DNA of 64,000 bases from NCBI RefSeq assembly GCF_042652785.1, contig NZ_JBHSHD010000005.1, forward strand, positions 329,048 through 393,047. The letters run 5' to 3'. Position numbers and translations under genes: made by a program. Source of the stretch: Dokdonella_A ginsengisoli. Lineage in GTDB: Bacteria > Pseudomonadota > Gammaproteobacteria > Xanthomonadales > Rhodanobacteraceae. Positions 36,214 to 45,891 of this stretch are shown here, piece by piece; positions within the stretch are counted from its first letter, which is position 1, and every line of letters starts with the position of its first letter. A model generated the notes under the pieces. It was not told the DNA's origin. It made no database searches and saw only the letters and a list, made by a program, of their open reading frames with translations.

Positions 36214-38913
36214 ATGAACCAGCTCACCGACATCCTCGACCAGGACCTCGACCCGACCGAAACGCAGGAATGGACCGACGCGCTGAAGGGCGTGATCAAC
36301 GCCGACGGCACCGATCGCGCGCACTACCTGCTCGAGCGAATGGTCGACGAGACGCGCCGCGCCGGCGGCTACCTGCCGTTCGAGATGACGACCGAGTACG
36401 TCAACACGATCCCGCCGCACCTGGAGGCGCGCTCGCCGGGCGACGCGGCGATGGAGTGGCGCATCCGCTCGCTGATCCGCTGGAACGCGATGGCGATGGT
36501 GGTGCGCGCGAACCGCAAGCCGGGCGACCTCGGCGGCCACATCGCCAGCTTCGCCTCGTCGGCGACCCTGTACGACGTCGGCTTCAACCACTTCTGGCGC
36601 GCGCCGAACGAGAACCATCCGGGTGACCTCGTGTTCCACCAGGGCCACTCCAGCCCCGGCGTGTACGCGCGCTCGTTCCTCGAAGGCCGCATCAGCGAGG
36701 AGCAGCTGGACTACTTCCGCATGGAAGTGGCCGGCCACGGCAAGGGCCTGTCTTCGTACCCGCATCCGTGGCTGATGCCCGAGTACTGGCAGGTGCCGAC
36801 GGTGTCGATGGGCCTGGGCCCGCTGCAGGCGATCTACCAGGCGCACTTCATGAAGTACCTGGAGAACCGCGGCCTGATCGCGCCGAGCGACCGCAAGGTG
36901 TGGTGCTTCCTCGGCGACGGCGAGTCCGACGAGCCCGAATCGCTCGGCGCGATCTCGCTGGCCGGCCGCGAAGGGCTGGACAACCTGATCTTCGTCATCA
37001 ACTGCAACCTGCAGCGCCTGGACGGCCCGGTGCGCGGCAACGGCAAGATCATCCAGGAGCTGGAAGGCAACTTCCGCGGCGCCGGCTGGAACGTGATCAA
37101 GCTGATCTGGGGCAGCTACTGGGATCCGCTGCTGGCGCGCGACACCAGCGGCAACCTGCGCAAGATCATGATGGAGACCGTCGACGGCGAGTACCAGAAC
37201 TGCAAGGCCTTCGGCGGGGCGTACACGCGCGAGCACTTCTTCGGCAAGACGCCGGAGACGCGCGAGCTGGTGGCGAGCCTGTCCGACGACGACATCTGGC
37301 GCCTGAACCGCGGCGGCCACGATCCGCACAAGGTCTACGCCGCCTACCACCAGGCGGTGAACACCCAGGGCATGCCGACGGTGATCCTGGCCAAGACGGT
37401 CAAGGGTTACGGCATGGGCGCGGCGGGCGAATCGCAGAACCCCACCCACCAGCAGAAGAAGCTCGACAACGAGGCCGTGCGCGCGTTCCGCGACCGCTTC
37501 AACATTCCGGTCGCCGACGACAAGGTCGACGAGGTGCCGTACTACCACCCGGGCAAGGATTCGCCGGAGGTGCAGTACCTGCTCGAGCGGCGCAAGGCGC
37601 TCGGCGGCTTCCTGCCGCAGCGGCGCACCAGGAGCGCCTCGATCGCGGTGCCGGACCTGTCGGCGTTCGAGCAGATCACCAAGGGCAGCGGCGAGCGCGA
37701 GATCTCCACCACGATGGCGTTCGTGCGCGGCATCAACCTGCTGCTGCGCGACAAGCAGGTCGGTCCGCGCATCGTGCCGATCGTCGCCGACGAGGCGCGC
37801 ACCTTCGGCATGGAAGGCATGTTCCGCCAGATCGGCATCTACGCGCCGTTCGGCCAGAAGTACAAGCCGGTCGACGCCGACCAGCTGATGTACTACCGCG
37901 AGGACCAGAAGGGCCAGGTGCTGCAGGAAGGCATCAGCGAGCCCGGCGCGATGAGCGCGTGGATGGCCGCGGCGACGAGCTACTCGGTGTCGGACGTGCC
38001 GATGCTGCCGTTCTACATCTACTACTCGATGTTCGGCTTCCAGCGCATCGGCGACCTCGCCTGGGCCGCCGGCGACATGCGCGCGCGCGGCTTCCTGGTC
38101 GGTGGCACCTCCGGCCGCACCACGCTCAACGGCGAGGGCCTGCAGCACGAGGACGGCCATTCGCACCTGCTGGCCGGGGCGATCCCGAACTGCCGCGCCT
38201 ACGATCCGACCTTCTCCTACGAGGTCGCCGTGATCGTGCAGGACGGCGCGCGCCGCATGCTGCAGGAGCAGGAAGACGTCTACTACTACGTCACCGTGAT
38301 GAACGAGAACTACGCGCACCCGGACCTGCCGGCGGGCGCGGAGGCGGACATCATCAAGGGCATGTACCTGCTGCGCGATTCGGGCAAGAGCAAGGGCAAG
38401 AGCAAGATTCCGGTCGTGCAGCTGCTCGGCTGCGGCACGATCCTGCGCGAGGTGATCGCGGCGGCGGAGCTGCTGGAGAAGGAGTTCGGCGTGGCCAGCG
38501 ACATCTGGTCGTGCCCGAGCTTCACCGAGCTGCGCCGCGACGGCTTCGACGCCGAGCGCTGGAACCGCCTGCATCCGATGGACAAGAAGCCGCGCAAGGC
38601 GCACGTGACGGCCTGCCTGGAGGATCGCGCCGGCCCGGCGATCGCCGCCACCGACTACGTGCGCGAGTACGCCGACCAGATCCGCGCGTTCATGCCGGAC
38701 GGCAAGCGCTACACCGTGCTCGGTACCGACGGTTTCGGCCGCAGCGACACGCGTGCGAACCTGCGCGCGTTCTTCGAGGTGGACCGCTACTGGGTCGCGC
38801 ATGCGGCGATCGCCGCGCTCGCCGCCGAGGGCAAGATGAATCCCGAGGACGTGGCGCGCGCGATCAAGCTGTGGAAGCTCGATCCGGACAAGCCCAATCC
38901 GGTGACCGTCTGA
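36214..38913 (+). CDS. aceE: Pyruvate dehydrogenase E1 component (homodimeric)
   Basis: An 899-residue thiamine-diphosphate enzyme that decarboxylates pyruvate and passes the acetyl group to E2 lipoyl in the pyruvate dehydrogenase complex. The ThDP/Mg motif runs from GDGES to NCN (about residues 232-262), and HQGHSSPGVY and GKGLSSYPHPWLMPE are family landmarks. Full length matches E. coli AceE. The ATG at 36214 follows GAAGAG. The E2 gene does not follow: the next 350 bases are a repeat cluster and then a mechanosensitive channel, so aceE stands apart from aceF. Confidence 0.98.
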   Translation: MNQLTDILDQDLDPTETQEWTDALKGVINADGTDRAHYLLERMVDETRRAGGYLPFEMTTEYVNTIPPHLEARSPGDAAMEWRIRSLIRWNAMAMVVRANRKPGDLGGHIASFASSATLYDVGFNHFWRAPNENHPGDLVFHQGHSSPGVYARSFLEGRISEEQLDYFRMEVAGHGKGLSSYPHPWLMPEYWQVPTVSMGLGPLQAIYQAHFMKYLENRGLIAPSDRKVWCFLGDGESDEPESLGAISLAGREGLDNLIFVINCNLQRLDGPVRGNGKIIQELEGNFRGAGWNVIKLIWGSYWDPLLARDTSGNLRKIMMETVDGEYQNCKAFGGAYTREHFFGKTPETRELVASLSDDDIWRLNRGGHDPHKVYAAYHQAVNTQGMPTVILAKTVKGYGMGAAGESQNPTHQQKKLDNEAVRAFRDRFNIPVADDKVDEVPYYHPGKDSPEVQYLLERRKALGGFLPQRRTRSASIAVPDLSAFEQITKGSGEREISTTMAFVRGINLLLRDKQVGPRIVPIVADEARTFGMEGMFRQIGIYAPFGQKYKPVDADQLMYYREDQKGQVLQEGISEPGAMSAWMAAATSYSVSDVPMLPFYIYYSMFGFQRIGDLAWAAGDMRARGFLVGGTSGRTTLNGEGLQHEDGHSHLLAGAIPNCRAYDPTFSYEVAVIVQDGARRMLQEQEDVYYYVTVMNENYAHPDLPAGAEADIIKGMYLLRDSGKSKGKSKIPVVQLLGCGTILREVIAAAELLEKEFGVASDIWSCPSFTELRRDGFDAERWNRLHPMDKKPRKAHVTACLEDRAGPAIAATDYVREYADQIRAFMPDGKRYTVLGTDGFGRSDTRANLRAFFEVDRYWVAHAAIAALAAEGKMNPEDVARAIKLWKLDPDKPNPVTV

Positions 38914-38963
38914 GGTCGCGGGGCGAAGGCCTTCCCGTTCGGGGCGGTCTTCCACTCCGGCTT

Positions 38964-39111
38964 CCCTCACCCCGGCCCTCTCCCGCAAGCGGGAGAGGGG
39001 GAATGGCGTTGCTTTCACCTCTGCCGCAAGCGAGAGGGAGGGGAACAGCGCGTTGCCTTGACCTCTCCCGCAAGCGGGAGAGGTCGCCGCGTACCGCGCG
39101 GCGGGTGAGGG
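38964..39111. repeat. Composite REP-like cluster with three hairpins
   Basis: An outer inverted pair CCCTCACCC / GGGTGAGGG (38964-38972 and 39103-39111) encloses three hairpins of the form CTCTCCCGC-AA-GCGGGAGAG. They are 38976-38999 (perfect 11-base stem), a degenerate 39018-39037, and 39061-39084 (perfect 11-base stem). This is a dispersed extragenic element behind aceE, and it accounts for most of the otherwise empty 38914-39264 interval. No T-tract terminator was found. Confidence 0.85.
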
Positions 39112-39264
39112 GAGCGATGCGCGAGGGCCCGGCGGGAGCGCGCCTTTTCCGATGACTTCACGCACACCCTCGTCACCGCCCACCCGCATCGCCCCTGAAG
39201 CCCCGCCGAACCACCGCAGCCCATTCGATTGACGCCCCCTGGCAGGCGCTTCGATGATGCGCGG

Positions 39265-41625
39265 ATGCCTTCGATCCAGCGCCTTGTTTTCCTCTTTTTC
39301 CTGCTGCTCGCTGCGCCGTGCTTCGCGCAGGGGCCGGACGCGTCCAAGCCGTTCGACGACGCGCGCCAGCAGCTCGCCGACATCCGCAAGCAGCTCAAGG
39401 CGAGCACCGAGGATCCGTCCGAACTCGACGACGCCCAGCTCGGCAAGCTGCGCGACGCCGCCGGCGCCCTGCTCGATCAGGCGAACGCGCTGGCGGCCGA
39501 CCGCATGCCGAAACTGGCCGCCCTCGCAGCGCGCGGCAACGCGCTCGGGCCGGCGCCGGAGAAGGGTGTCGCCGAAGCGCCCGAGATCGCCGCGCAGCGC
39601 GCCGACATCGAGAAGCAGCGCGCCGCGATCGACGGCGAGGTCAAGCAGGCCAACCTGATCGCGGAGGAGAGCCAGCAGCTGGTCGGCGACATCGCCGAGG
39701 CGCGCCGGGCCGGCTTCCGCGCCCGCTTCGGGCAGCGCACGGACTCGCCGCTGTCGCCCGGTTTCTGGGGTGGCATCGGCGACAATTTCGCCCGCGACAC
39801 CACGCGCGTCGGCAGCGTGCGTACCGGCCTCGTCACGGCGCTGCGCGACAGCTTCGCGCCGGACAATCGCTGGTTCGCGCTCGGCGGGCTGGCGATCGGG
39901 CTGCTGCTGATCGTGTTCGGCCGCTGGCGCGCCGAGCGCTGGCTGATGCAGCTGACCGCGGACCGCGTCCCGCACGGCCGACTACGCCGATCGGCGCTCG
40001 CCTTCGCCGTCGTCGCGGTCACCACCTTGTTCACCGGCTTCGGCGCGCAGGCGATCGTCAGCGGGCTCGACTGGCACGGTGCCCTCACCGACGCCGAGCG
40101 TTCGCTCATGCGTTCGCTGGTCAACGCGGTCTTCGTCGGCAGCTTCGTCGCCGGCCTCGGTCGCGCGCTGCTGTCGGCGGCGCGGCCCTCGTGGCGGTTG
40201 CCGCCGATCGGCGATGCGCTGGCGCAGCGCCTGCGGCGTTTCCCGCTGGCGTTCGGCGTCGTGGCGGTGCTGGCCATCGTGCTGGGGCGGCTCAATCGCC
40301 TGGCCAACGTCAGCCTTTCCGCGACCATTTCCGCCAGCCTCGTGGTCGCGCTCCTCAACGCCGGGCTGATCGCCTGGGCGCTGCTGCGCGCCGGCCGGAC
40401 GGAGGAGGCGGAGGACGCCGAGCCGGCGCCGCGTCCCGCCTGGGTCGGCTTCACCATCGGAGCACTGTGGATCGGCGTCGCCGTGACGGTGATCGCGGCG
40501 CTGCTCGGCTACGTCTCGCTGGCGAACCTGGTCGCCACGCAGATGGTCTGGTTCGGCATCGTCGCCGGCACGTTCTACCTGCTCGTCCATCTGATCGAGG
40601 ACATCTGCGCGACCGCGCTGTCCTCGCGCGCGAACTGGGCGCAGAGGACGCTCGGCCTGGAGCCGCGCCTGCTCGACCAGGCCGGCGTGCTGTTCTCCGG
40701 CGCCTTCCGCGTCGTCGCATTCCTGTTCGCGATCGCCGTCGCCGTGGCGCGATTCGGTTCCGAGCCGGCCGAGCTGATCGCGCGCGGCACGCAGGCGGGC
40801 AGCGGACTGAAGATCGGCCAGATCCTGATCACGCCCGGCGCCGTGCTCGGCGCCGTGCTGGTGTTCCTGTTCGGCCTGATCACGATCCGCGTGCTGCAGC
40901 GCTGGCTGCTCGAGAAGTACCTGCCGACCACGAAGATCGACCCGGGCATGCGCAGCTCGGTCACGACCCTGCTCGGCTACGCCGGCGGCGTGGTCGTGTT
41001 CGCGTTCGCGCTGTCGGCGATGGGATTGAGCGTCGAGCGCATCGCCTGGGTCGCCAGCGCGCTGTCGGTCGGCATCGGCTTCGGCCTGCAGGCGGTGGTG
41101 CAGAACTTCGTGTCGGGCCTGATCCTGCTGGTCGAGCGGCCGGTCAAGGTCGGCGACTGGGTCGTGCTCGGCGACACCGAGGGCGACATCCGCCGCATCA
41201 ACGTGCGCGCGACCGAGATCCAGATGGGCGACCGCTCGACCGTGATCGTGCCGAACTCCGAGCTGATCACCAAGAGCGTGCGCAACGTGACGCTCGCCAA
41301 TGCGGAAGGACGCGTGCTGATCCGCCTGCCCGTGCCGATCGACACCGACGCCGACCGCGTGCGCGAACTGCTGCTGGCCTCGATCACCGCGCATCCGGGC
41401 GTACTCGAGAAGCCGGCGCCGTCGGTGCTGCTGGAGGGCATCCAGGGCGGCAACATCCTGTTCGTCGCGACCGCCTACATCGCCAGTCCGCGCCAGTCCG
41501 GCTCGGTGCGCAGCGACCTGCTGTTCGACCTGCTCGCGCGCCTGCGCGCGGCCGGCATCGCGCTGTCGACGCCGTACGACGTCAAGCTGCGGTCCGTGCC
41601 GGAGCCGGTTCCGCCGGCCTCGTGA
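39265..41625 (+). CDS. MscS-family mechanosensitive channel with DUF3772 domain
   Basis: A 786-residue inner-membrane protein. A signal peptide (cleavage near FAQ, residue 22) and a periplasmic coiled-coil domain (about 25-160, DUF3772 type) precede roughly ten transmembrane helices. The final pore helix and MscS beta domain follow (SVGIGFGLQAVVQNFVSG near 608, then ERPVKVGDWV and ADRSTVIVPNSELI-like sequence). Large MscS/MscK relatives open under membrane tension. The ATG at 39265 starts the signal peptide. msrA follows after 67 bases and may be co-transcribed. Confidence 0.93.
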   Translation: MPSIQRLVFLFFLLLAAPCFAQGPDASKPFDDARQQLADIRKQLKASTEDPSELDDAQLGKLRDAAGALLDQANALAADRMPKLAALAARGNALGPAPEKGVAEAPEIAAQRADIEKQRAAIDGEVKQANLIAEESQQLVGDIAEARRAGFRARFGQRTDSPLSPGFWGGIGDNFARDTTRVGSVRTGLVTALRDSFAPDNRWFALGGLAIGLLLIVFGRWRAERWLMQLTADRVPHGRLRRSALAFAVVAVTTLFTGFGAQAIVSGLDWHGALTDAERSLMRSLVNAVFVGSFVAGLGRALLSAARPSWRLPPIGDALAQRLRRFPLAFGVVAVLAIVLGRLNRLANVSLSATISASLVVALLNAGLIAWALLRAGRTEEAEDAEPAPRPAWVGFTIGALWIGVAVTVIAALLGYVSLANLVATQMVWFGIVAGTFYLLVHLIEDICATALSSRANWAQRTLGLEPRLLDQAGVLFSGAFRVVAFLFAIAVAVARFGSEPAELIARGTQAGSGLKIGQILITPGAVLGAVLVFLFGLITIRVLQRWLLEKYLPTTKIDPGMRSSVTTLLGYAGGVVVFAFALSAMGLSVERIAWVASALSVGIGFGLQAVVQNFVSGLILLVERPVKVGDWVVLGDTEGDIRRINVRATEIQMGDRSTVIVPNSELITKSVRNVTLANAEGRVLIRLPVPIDTDADRVRELLLASITAHPGVLEKPAPSVLLEGIQGGNILFVATAYIASPRQSGSVRSDLLFDLLARLRAAGIALSTPYDVKLRSVPEPVPPAS

Positions 41626-41692
41626 GCGCACCGCTGAAAGCCGCGGCGCTCCCGGCCGGTCCATGACGGCACACACGAAACGGAGACCGCCG

Positions 41693-42319
41693 ATGCTGCG
41701 CTGTCTGGCTTTGCTGCTCCTGCTGCTGACCACGGAGGCGTTCGCGATGAACGAAGAACCCGGACCGAACGGCGCCGCCGCGCCGACCACGGAAACCCTG
41801 ACCCTCGGCGGCGGCTGCTTCTGGTGCGTCGAGGCGGTGTACGCGGAAATCCGCGGCGTGAACCGCGTCGAATCGGGCTACTCGGGCGGCACGCTCGCCG
41901 ATCCGACCTACGAGCAGGTGTCCAGCGGCCGCACCGGCCACGCCGAGGTCGTGCAGATCACCTTCGATCCGCGCGTGGTCAGCCGCGACACGCTGCTGCG
42001 TGCGTTCTTCACCATCCACGATCCGACCACGCCCGACCGCCAGGGCAACGACGTCGGTCCGCAGTACCGCTCGATCGCGTTCTATCGCGACGAGGCGCAG
42101 AAGGCGGCGATCGAGCGCGCGATCCGCGAGACCGCCGACAGCCGCGAATGGAACGGCGCCATCGTCACCCAGGTCGAGCCGTTCAAGGTGTTCTACAAGG
42201 CCGAGAACTACCACCAGGAGTACTTCAAGCTGCACGGCGAGCAGCCGTACTGCCAGCTCGTCGTCGCGCCGAAGATCGCCAAGTTCCGCAAGCGCTTCCA
42301 CGACCTGCTCAAGAGCTGA
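41693..42319 (+). CDS. msrA: Exported peptide-methionine (S)-S-oxide reductase
   Basis: A 208-residue enzyme that reduces methionine-S-sulfoxide in proteins. The ATG at 41693 is preferred to one at 41663 because CGGAGA precedes it and it begins a signal peptide (LALLLLLLTTEAFA), so the enzyme repairs periplasmic proteins. The catalytic GCFWC motif has Cys42, and YHQEYF is the other MsrA landmark. It follows the MscS gene. No msrB is adjacent. Confidence 0.95.
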   Translation: MLRCLALLLLLLTTEAFAMNEEPGPNGAAAPTTETLTLGGGCFWCVEAVYAEIRGVNRVESGYSGGTLADPTYEQVSSGRTGHAEVVQITFDPRVVSRDTLLRAFFTIHDPTTPDRQGNDVGPQYRSIAFYRDEAQKAAIERAIRETADSREWNGAIVTQVEPFKVFYKAENYHQEYFKLHGEQPYCQLVVAPKIAKFRKRFHDLLKS

Positions 42320-42362
42320 GCCAGCCCTCAGCTCTCAGCCCTCGTCCCGCGCAGCGGCAAGC

Positions 42363-43064
42363 CTAGACGCGGCCGACCACCGGGATCGACGCGCCGGTGA
42401 CGGCGGCGGCGCGGTCGGACAGCAGGAACACGATGACGTCGGCGAGCTGCGCGGGCTTCACCCAGCGGTCGAAGTCCGCCTTCGGCATGTCGGCGCGGTT
42501 CGGCGGCGTGTCGATGATGCTCGGCAGGATCGCGTTGACCGTGATGAAGCGGTCCTTGAGCTCCTCCGCCAGCGCCTCGGTCAGGCGCGCCACGCCGGAC
42601 TTGGAGGCCGCGTAGGCGCCCATGCCGGCGCCGGCCTTCGCTGCCGCGTTGGCGCCGATGTTGACGATGCGGCCGCCGGCGTTCTTCGACAGATGCGGAA
42701 TCGCCGCCTTGCTCGCCGCGACCGCGCTGCGCAGGTTCACCGTGTAGAGCAGGTCCCAGGTGTCGAGCGTGCCGTCGGACACCGTCTCCCAGCGGAACGT
42801 GCCGGCGATGTTGACCAGCGCGTCGAGTCCGCCCAGCGCCTGCGCGACGGCGTCCAGCGCGGCGACGGCCGCTGCGGCATCGGTGAGATCGACGCCGCCC
42901 AGCAGCGTCGCCTCGCCGAGGTCGTCCGGCGCGTGCGGCCGCTCGGCGCGGTCGATGGCGGCCACGCGCGCACCTTGCGCCTGCAGCGCGCGCACCACGG
43001 CGGTGCCGAGCGCGCCGAACGCGCCGGTGACGGCGATGCGCTTGCCTTGCAGTTCTGCAGCCAC
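42363..43064 (-). CDS. Short-chain dehydrogenase/reductase
   Basis: A 233-residue cytoplasmic Rossmann enzyme with TGAFGALG at the cofactor-binding turn (TGxxxGxG type), NIAG, and the catalytic Y-x(3)-K in YAASKSG. The GTG at 43064 is chosen because GAGGAGCGAGGAC stands before it. It follows cysNC by 14 bases on the same strand, so it is probably the third gene of the cys operon. The substrate is unknown. Confidence 0.88.
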   Translation of the reverse strand: MAAELQGKRIAVTGAFGALGTAVVRALQAQGARVAAIDRAERPHAPDDLGEATLLGGVDLTDAAAAVAALDAVAQALGGLDALVNIAGTFRWETVSDGTLDTWDLLYTVNLRSAVAASKAAIPHLSKNAGGRIVNIGANAAAKAGAGMGAYAASKSGVARLTEALAEELKDRFITVNAILPSIIDTPPNRADMPKADFDRWVKPAQLADVIVFLLSDRAAAVTGASIPVVGRV

Positions 43065-43078
43065 GTCCTCGCTCCTCT

Positions 43079-44989
43079 TCAATGCAAGGCCTGGATGATG
43101 CCATGCCGCGCCAGGTACTCGACGATCGCATCCGCGGCGCGCTCCGGATCGCTGCGCGTGGTGTCGATGTGCAACTCCGGTGCCTCCGGCGCCTCGTAGG
43201 GCGAATCGATGCCGGTGAAGTTCTTCAACTCGCCGCGGCGCGCCTTGCGGTACAGGCCTTTCGGGTCGCGCCGCTCGACGATTTCCAGCGGCGTGTCGAC
43301 GAAGATCTCGACGAACTCGCCGTCGTCGACCATGCCGCGGGCGAGTTCGCGCTCGGAACGGAACGGCGAGATGAACGCGGTCAGCACGATCAGGCCGGCG
43401 TCGACCATGAGCCTGGCGACCTCGCCGATGCGGCGGATGTTCTCGACGCGGTCGGCGGCGGTGAAGCCGAGATCCTTGCTCAGGCCGTGGCGCACGTTGT
43501 CGCCGTCGAGCAGGTAGGTGCGCGCGCCGAGTGCGTGCAGGCGCCGCTCGACCAGGTTGGCGATGGTCGACTTGCCGCTGCCGGAGAGGCCGGTGAACCA
43601 CAGCACGCCGGGGCGGTGGCCGTTCATGCGCACGCGCGCGCGCTTGTCGACCTCCAGTGCCTGCCAGTGGATGTTCTGCGACCGGCGCAGCGCGAAGTGC
43701 AGCATGCCGGCGCCGACGGTCTGGTTGCTCAGCCGGTCGACGACGATGAAGCTGCCCATGTCGCGGTTCTGCGCGTAGGCGTCGAACGCGACCGCGCGAT
43801 CGAGCGTCAGCACGCACACGCCGGTCTCGTTGAGCTGCAGCGTCTTGGCGGCGAGGTGCTCGAGCGTGTTGACGTCGACCAGGTACTTCGGCGCCGCGAT
43901 CGAGGCGCCGACCGTGCTCGCGCCGAGCTTGACCAGGTACGAACGCCCCGGCAGCAGCGGCTCCTCGCCCATCCAGACCACGTGCGCCTCGAACTGGTCG
44001 GCCAGCCCTGCCGGGTCGTCGGCGGCGCAGATCACGTCGCCGCGGCTGACGTCGATCTCGTCGGCCAGGGTCAGCGTGACCGACTGGCCGGACACGGCCT
44101 GCGCGAGATCGCCGTCGAAGCTCACGACGCGCGCCACCGTCGACTGGCGTCCCGACGGCAGCACGCGCACGGCGTCGCCCGGCTTCACGCGGCCGCCGAG
44201 CAGGCGCCCGCTGAAGCCGCGGAAGGCATGGTCGGGGCGGTTCACCCACTGCACCGGCATGCGCAGCGGGCCGTCGCCGGCGCCGCCGTCGATCTCCACC
44301 TGCTCCAGGTGCTGCAGCAGGCTCGGGCCGCGATACCACGGCGTGTTCGCGCTCGGCGCGACGATGTTGTCGCCGCGCAGCGCCGACAGCGGGATTGCCA
44401 CGACGTGGGCGATGCCCAGCCGCGCAGCGAACTCGCGGTAGATGCGCTCGATGCCGGCGAACACGCCGTGCGACCACTCGACGAGGTCCAGCTTGTTGAC
44501 CGCCAGCACGACGCGGCGGATGCCGACCAGCGAGGCGAGATACGTGTGCCGGCGCGTCTGCGTCAGCACGCCCTTGCGCGCGTCGACCAGGATCACCGCC
44601 ACGTCCGCGGTCGAGGCGCCGGTGATCATGTTGCGCGTGTACTGCTCGTGGCCGGGCGTGTCGGCGACGATGAACTTGCGCCTGTCGGTGCTGAAGAAGC
44701 GGTAGGCCACGTCGATCGTGATGCCCTGCTCGCGTTCGGCGGAGAGCCCGTCGACGAGCAGCGCGAAATCCAGCGCGTCGCCCTGCGTGCCGTAGCGCCT
44801 GGAGTCGGCGTCGAGCGCGCCGAGCTGGTCGTCCAGCAGCGACTTGGATTCGTACAGCAGGCGTCCGATCAGGGTGCTCTTGCCGTCGTCGACGCTGCCG
44901 CAGGTGATGAAGCGCAGCAGGCTCTTGTTTTCGTGCAGGTCGAGGTAGCGCTCGACGTCGCTTTCGATCAGGGCGGTGCGCTCGTCCAT
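43079..44989 (-). CDS. cysNC: Sulfate adenylyltransferase large subunit fused to APS kinase
   Basis: A 636-residue bifunctional protein. The N-terminal CysN GTPase has GSVDDGKST (about 31-39), DTPGHEQY and NKLD, and drives ATP sulfurylase. The C-terminal APS kinase domain starts near residue 445, with P-loop GLSGSGKST (about 465), FISPFRSER and DPKGLYRKA. Together they make adenylyl sulfate and then PAPS for assimilation. The ATG at 44989 overlaps the cysD stop (TGATG). The CysNC fusion is common in Xanthomonadales. Confidence 0.97.
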   Translation of the reverse strand: MDERTALIESDVERYLDLHENKSLLRFITCGSVDDGKSTLIGRLLYESKSLLDDQLGALDADSRRYGTQGDALDFALLVDGLSAEREQGITIDVAYRFFSTDRRKFIVADTPGHEQYTRNMITGASTADVAVILVDARKGVLTQTRRHTYLASLVGIRRVVLAVNKLDLVEWSHGVFAGIERIYREFAARLGIAHVVAIPLSALRGDNIVAPSANTPWYRGPSLLQHLEQVEIDGGAGDGPLRMPVQWVNRPDHAFRGFSGRLLGGRVKPGDAVRVLPSGRQSTVARVVSFDGDLAQAVSGQSVTLTLADEIDVSRGDVICAADDPAGLADQFEAHVVWMGEEPLLPGRSYLVKLGASTVGASIAAPKYLVDVNTLEHLAAKTLQLNETGVCVLTLDRAVAFDAYAQNRDMGSFIVVDRLSNQTVGAGMLHFALRRSQNIHWQALEVDKRARVRMNGHRPGVLWFTGLSGSGKSTIANLVERRLHALGARTYLLDGDNVRHGLSKDLGFTAADRVENIRRIGEVARLMVDAGLIVLTAFISPFRSERELARGMVDDGEFVEIFVDTPLEIVERRDPKGLYRKARRGELKNFTGIDSPYEAPEAPELHIDTTRSDPERAADAIVEYLARHGIIQALH

Positions 44990-45891
44990 CAGAAATAGCC
45001 TTCCGTCTTCTTCTTCTCCATCGAGCCGCTGACGTCGCGGTCGATCAGGCGCCCCTGGCGCTCGGTGGTGCGCGCCAGCAGCATCTCCTGGATGATCTTG
45101 GGCAGCGTGTCCGCGCGCGATTCGATCGCACCGGTCAGCGGGTAGCAGCCGAGCGTGCGGAAGCGCACGTGGCGCAGGGTCGGCGTCTCGCCCTCGCGCA
45201 GCGGGAAGCGCTCGTCGTCGACCATCAGCAGCAGGCCGTCGCGCTCCACCACCGGACGCTCGGCGGCGAAGTACAGCGGCACGATCGGAATGTCCTCCTG
45301 GCGGATGTACTGCCAGACGTCCAGCTCGGTCCAGTTCGACAGCGGAAACACGCGGATGCTCTCGCCCGGCGCGTGGCGCGTGTTGTACAGGCGCCACAGC
45401 TCGGGCCGCTGGTTCTTCGGATCCCAGCGATGCTGCGCCGTGCGGAACGAGAACACGCGCTCCTTCGCGCGCGACTTCTCCTCGTCGCGCCGCGCGCCGC
45501 CGAAGGCGAGGTCGAAGCCGTGCAGGTCCAGCGCCTGCCTGAGCCCCTGCGTCTTCCACACGTCGGTGTGCGTGGCCGAGCCGTGCGTGAACGGGTTGAT
45601 GCCCAGGCGCTCGGCCTCGGGATTGCGGTGCACGATCAGCTCCATGCCCGACTCGTGCGCCATGCGCTCGCGCAACTCGTACATCGCGCGGAATTTCCAC
45701 GTCGTGTCCACGTGCAGCAGTGGGAACGGCGGGCGCGAGGGGAAGAACGCCTTGCGCGCGAGGTGCAGCATGACCGCGCTGTCCTTGCCGATCGAGTACA
45801 GCATGACCGGCCGCTCGGCCTCGGCGACGGCCTCGCGCAGGATGTCGATGCTTTCGGCTTCGAGGCGTTGCAGGTGGTTCAGGGCGGTCAT
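44989..45891 (-). CDS. cysD: Sulfate adenylyltransferase subunit 2
   Basis: A 300-residue subunit of the ATP sulfurylase that couples with CysN to adenylate sulfate. The PP-loop motif SIGKDS (about 33-38), a DTTWKF segment and GGARRDEEKSRAKER are standard. The ATG at 45891 begins MTALNHLQRLE, typical for CysD. It is first in the operon cysD-cysNC-SDR, with a one-base overlap to cysNC. Confidence 0.97.
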   Translation of the reverse strand: MTALNHLQRLEAESIDILREAVAEAERPVMLYSIGKDSAVMLHLARKAFFPSRPPFPLLHVDTTWKFRAMYELRERMAHESGMELIVHRNPEAERLGINPFTHGSATHTDVWKTQGLRQALDLHGFDLAFGGARRDEEKSRAKERVFSFRTAQHRWDPKNQRPELWRLYNTRHAPGESIRVFPLSNWTELDVWQYIRQEDIPIVPLYFAAERPVVERDGLLLMVDDERFPLREGETPTLRHVRFRTLGCYPLTGAIESRADTLPKIIQEMLLARTTERQGRLIDRDVSGSMEKKKTEGYF

